A stretch of DNA of 64,000 bases from assembly GCA_030549205.1 (NCBI GenBank), contig JAUKTV010000001.1, positions 2,728,001 through 2,792,000 of the forward strand, written 5' to 3'. Numbering within the stretch: the first letter of the stretch is position 1; each line of letters starts with the position of its first letter. The position numbers and the translations under genes are program-made. The notes under the pieces are model-generated. The model had not been told where the DNA came from, made no database searches, and saw only the letters and a list, made by a program, of their open reading frames with translations. This stretch comes from Apiosordaria backusii (lineage: Eukaryota > Ascomycota > Sordariomycetes > Sordariales > Lasiosphaeriaceae). Shown here piece by piece: positions 60,286-64,000 of this stretch.

Positions 60286-61473
60286 TTAGATGGGAATCTC
60301 GGAGCTGGATGCTGGTGTTTTGTTCTGATTTAGCTGTAATTTGTCTGGGTTTTGGGTGTAGATGGGGTAGTCAAAATGGGTCAAATCTGTTCATATCTCA
60401 CCAGCTCGTTACGCTGTGCATCTGTGTTCTGGCGACCTCACCACACTCACATACCATGGCTCTGGGAGTGACCATGTCTCCTCAATGAACCTCGAGCACC
60501 ATTGCCTCGGGTCGTCGCCCAGCTCATGGAGAAGCCGGTAGAAACTGGATCACATGTGGCTAATTCAAGATACACAGGGTAAGGGAACACAGATGAAATG
60601 ACATGCCGCTGCATGAAACCGAGTTTTGCAGCACAAACACAACATTTTTTTCATGGTCGTCGACCTTTGTCAACCGTTATATCATGCAATCACCCATCGC
60701 GCAGCTTGTTTCTCTAGTCCCCAATTGGCGTCTTTTAGCATGCTGCTATCCCCTGGGCGGACCGTTTTATCCGCCAGTAGAGTCCAACGCAACCCCCTAT
60801 CTTGGAGAAATGCAAGCATCCCGTCTTCGTTTGCAAGTTCCATCTTGGAAGGTGCAATCTTCTCTCTCGGACCACCTGGGCACAGCCGGTCTCGCCAGTC
60901 TCGCCAGTCTCACCTTCCAGTCGAACTCTGACCTCATGCCGAACGTCGCTTCCCTGTGATATCCATGGATGTGCCACAAGGATCCGCAGCTGGTCAAACT
61001 CATTCCCCAGTTCCTGGGTGCTGTTTACCAGCTGAACTCTTTACTCATCACCCAACAATCAATCTCCCATTCTCTTCTCCAGTTCGGTGTCGGTGTGTTC
61101 CTTCCTTCCTCAAACCGACCCAGTGTTGATTTCTCTCCACCCTTTCTCTTGTCCACTGCCTTGAGCCGGCCACTCTCGTTTCCAGTAACATTGCTTCGTC
61201 CTCACCTAGCTACCCATCCTCTCTCGTTTCCCATCCAACCTCCTCGTTTATCCTGGGCCCAATCCATCTACAGATCCTACCACCACCTCTCACGAACCTC
61301 TGTTACACCCCGAGCCAGGTTTGTTGAGACCTTAGACTGCTGCCTCTAGCCGGGGTTGTCACCCGCTCGCTGTTCAAGCAAAGATCGCTTGTGTCCAACG
61401 TTCGACATCACCCAGGGGTTCTCTCACTCTAGTCATAACTGGGAAGGAAGTACGCGAGCGTTGATGAACCGAA
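60286..61473. promoter_or_regulatory. Region between RPA2 and tyrosinase, tyrosinase promoter
   Basis: About 1.2 kb. From about 61030 it is strongly C/T-rich on the plus strand, typical of fungal core promoters and leaders. An ATG at 61464, out of frame with the tyrosinase start 10 nt downstream, opens a 79-codon overlapping upstream frame if it is in the mRNA. Confidence 0.5.
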
Positions 61474-63675
61474 ATGGCGGGCGTCATCCTCCTTCGTCTG
61501 TTCATCCTCGCCTACCTCCTCACCGCCTGCTTCGGTCAGCAGCAACGGCACACAGCCTACAACTATGGGTTCGACGTTCACGGGCGGGTGAAGCGCCAGT
61601 TTGCGCAACCTTCCACGATGGTGGTGAGGGGGGATGCTGGCCGGCAAGCGGGGGACGTACAGGTGCGGAGGGAGATTCGGGAGCTGGAGCAGGACCGTGA
61701 GGTGTGGACGCTGTATTTGCTGGGGATGAGCATGATGCAGTTTACGGACCAGGCTTCGCCTATGTCGTGGTACGGGATTACAGGTCTGTGTTGCCGCCCC
61801 TCAGTCTTCTTTTCATGGCTTTCGCTTTCTGTTACGAGTGTGGTATGGTCGCAGACGAGTTGGAGGTTGTCTGACTGTGGTTTACTGTTTAGGTATCCAT
61901 GGAATGCCACACCAGACATGGGGCGGTGTACGACCGACTCCTGGTAACGAGGAGACTGGGTACTGCACGCACTCGTCGATCTTGTTTCCAACTTGGCATC
62001 GACCCTATCTGGCTTTGTACGAGGTATGTTGGATCTCTGTCACTTGGGCCGGATCTATCACGGCAGCACAGTCTACCTACCTTCTCGTCGTTGGAATCTT
62101 TGGCTGACAAGGTCGATAGCAAGTGCTATCCAATCTCATTCAGATGATTGCAACATGGTGGCCTGAGGATCAGAGGCAACGCTACATTGCTGCCGCAAGG
62201 CGATTTCGAATACCTTATTGGGACTGGGCTACCTACCCGCCTTCAGGTGGAAGCGTGCTTCCCCTGAGTGTGGGCGGTAGTCCCCATGTCGATATTAACG
62301 GTCCGAATGGAGTCCAGCGTATCTCAAATCCCCTATTCAGTTACACATTTCGGCCTTTGAACGTGACCGCCTTCAAGCAAGCACCAGTAAGTTTGATTAT
62401 CTGATGTGCCAACATCTACTAACAGCCTCTCGATAGTGGAATTATTGGGGTGAGACTCTAAGGAGTCCAACTAATGGAGGCGCCGGGGCCCAGTCCAATA
62501 ATTCTATGGTAGCCATGACCATCGACCAAAACCAACGATCACTCAGCCAGCGGCTCTACATTTTGTTCTCCAATTATGGTGACTACAGCAGGTTCAGTAA
62601 CAATGCTTGGATCCCTTTAACCAACAACGCTTCGTTTGATTCTCTCGAATCTCTCCACGACACAGTTCATAACCTTGCTGGCGGCGGTGGGATGGGGCAG
62701 CCTAATATTCAGGGTGGTCACATGTCATTCATCCCGTACTCGGCGTTTGACCCTATCTTCTTTCTGCATCACGCCATGGTGGATCGGATTTTTGCCATAT
62801 GGCAGACGCTGTACCCACAATCATGGGTCACACCGACGGCGGCTGTTCTGAATTCATACACGACTTCTCGAGGTCAAGTCCAAGACTCCCGGACACCCCT
62901 TACCCCCTTTTTTGCTAACACCAATGGGGAATTTTGGACATCGGATAGTGTCAGGGACTTCACCAAGTTTGGGTATACCTACACTGAACTGACGGACCTG
63001 GCCAGCACCAGGAACGCCCAAGCTGGTCTACGAAGGGCTATCAACCGGCTGTATGGGACGTCAAGCCCAGCAAACATGTTTCTGAGGGAGCTTCGAGCCC
63101 AAGGCATCAAGGGTGGTCGAGGGAAGGGGGGGACTTCGAGAATAGGAGGAGAGTCACAGCATCACCCTGCTGGTGATGTTGCTAGTGAGACGGGAGAAGT
63201 GGAAGATGATACATACAGAGAATGGATCGTCAAGATCCGCGCCAAAAAACAAGCGCTGGATGGACCGTATTCGATTTATTTCTTCTTTGGTAACCCGCCA
63301 GAGGATAAGGGGGACTGGGCGCAGGCGGAGAATCATGTGGGTACCATGGGGGTTTTTGCTGCTGATGGGGCGGGGATGGGGGGGATGGCGGAGGCGATGG
63401 GTCAGTTGGAGGTTAGCGGGACTGTGCCATTGACAACTGGGTTGATAAGGGCTGTGCAAGAGGGGGACCTCGAGGGGTTGGAACAAGAAGAGGTGGTGGC
63501 GTATTTGAGGGAGAAGTTGGTGATTCGTGTGTTGGGACCGGGTGGAAGGGAATTGGGAGTTGGAGAGGTGAAGGGGTTGAGGTTGTCGGTTGGGAGATTT
63601 AGGGTTAGGTTGCCTGGGAGTGAGGATGAATTGCCTGTTTGGGGGGAAGAGGAGAGGACTTTTGATTTGGTGTGA
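61474..63675 (+). CDS. Secreted tyrosinase
   Basis: Binuclear type-3 copper oxidase (monophenol to o-quinone), the melanin-pathway type of enzyme. Exons are 61474..61783, 61893..62023, 62120..62386 and 62437..63675 (introns 109, 96 and 50 nt, all with CTNAC branch sites), giving 648 aa. A signal peptide covers about residues 1-21 (VILLRLFILAYLLTACFG). The CuA site is GIHGMPHQTW, with GYCTHSSILFPTWHRPYLALYE carrying a Cys two residues before the His, as in thioether-linked tyrosinases. The CuB site is LHDTVHNL (about residue 310) and DPIFFLHHAMVDR (about 341-353). A C-terminal tyrosinase domain (YREWIVKIRAKKQALDGPYSIYFFFG onward) follows and is expected to shield the active site. The last 170 residues are G-rich in the DNA. 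Confidence 0.92.
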
Positions 63676-64000
63676 GCTGTCGTGAGGATGGGGATGGGCA
63701 AAGGGAGGGTAGGGTTGTGGTGTTTTTGGTGTCTTTTGGTGCTTCGGGTTTGGGTTTGATTACCCATGGAGGGGAGGGCAACCTTTGGAGGTTTGGCTGC
63801 TGGATTGTTGTCACTCACTCTCGACAGTTGGCTCTTTGCTTTGGAGGCTTGGGTGCTGCTTCCGAGATGTTTTTGAGATGGGACAAGGTTGGGCGCGGGA
63901 CTGGCAGGTAATATGTGGTGGTAATGGCGATGGTGGTTTGCAGGATTCTATGTATTTTTGGTAGACCCTGACTTGTTTTAATCTTTTAGTAATGGATGTA
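63676..64000. other. Tyrosinase 3' flank
   Basis: 325 bp of 3' UTR and flank, strongly G/T-rich on the plus strand at first, then ordinary sequence up to the window edge. Nothing recognised. Confidence 0.4.

Overview
This window is nuclear DNA of a filamentous ascomycete, most likely a sordariomycete (Sordariales-like). The evidence is short introns (mostly 46-118 nt) with GTANGT/GTGAGT donors and CTNAC branch sites, long intergenic regions, and orthologues of Pezizomycotina-specific families: an RCR-type Congo-red protein, a fibroin-3-like tail-anchored protein, a large low-complexity DUF8004-like protein and a secreted tyrosinase. All gene models below were spliced by hand from the sequence. 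In every coding model except two, the exon phases close exactly.

Layout, left to right: NUP159-like nucleoporin (minus, cut by the left edge) divergent from proteasome subunit beta-2 PUP1 (plus); Nif1/DSF2-like Sel1-repeat protein (minus); a 3.7 kb gene-poor stretch with short tandem repeats and poly-C runs; an unrecognised protein (minus) with a decayed 21-bp tandem array just upstream; ERV46 (minus); a GNAT acetyltransferase (plus); PER1 (minus); an unrecognised regulator-like protein (minus); an O-fucosyltransferase-like type II membrane protein (plus); RTG2, a Ppx/GppA family member (plus); a Zn2Cys6 transcription factor with a GC-AG intron (minus); a 1208-aa DUF8004-like protein (minus); a cysteine-rich fibroin-3-like membrane protein (minus); an RCR protein (minus).

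Next comes a small accessory-looking island at about 45.9-47.7 kb. It holds an interstitial telomere-like repeat, an AT-rich block, a lone PD-(D/E)XK-like gene, and a 213-bp foldback element with a perfect 5-bp target duplication. Conserved genes follow: ribosomal protein S16 (plus, with a 15-nt microexon), the ARL8 GTPase (minus, with a 20-nt microexon), an F-box gene that appears frameshifted (minus), RPA2/A135, the second-largest subunit of RNA polymerase I (plus), and a secreted tyrosinase (plus).

Most genes are independent housekeeping functions: nuclear pore, proteasome, ER-Golgi traffic and GPI remodelling, ribosome, Pol I, and lysosome/vacuole GTPase. There is no biosynthetic cluster or operon-like group. 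No clear new multi-gene system was found. The most unusual signals are the 21-bp heptad-coding array, the island with telomere-like repeat, nuclease-like gene and foldback element, and the doubly frameshifted F-box gene.
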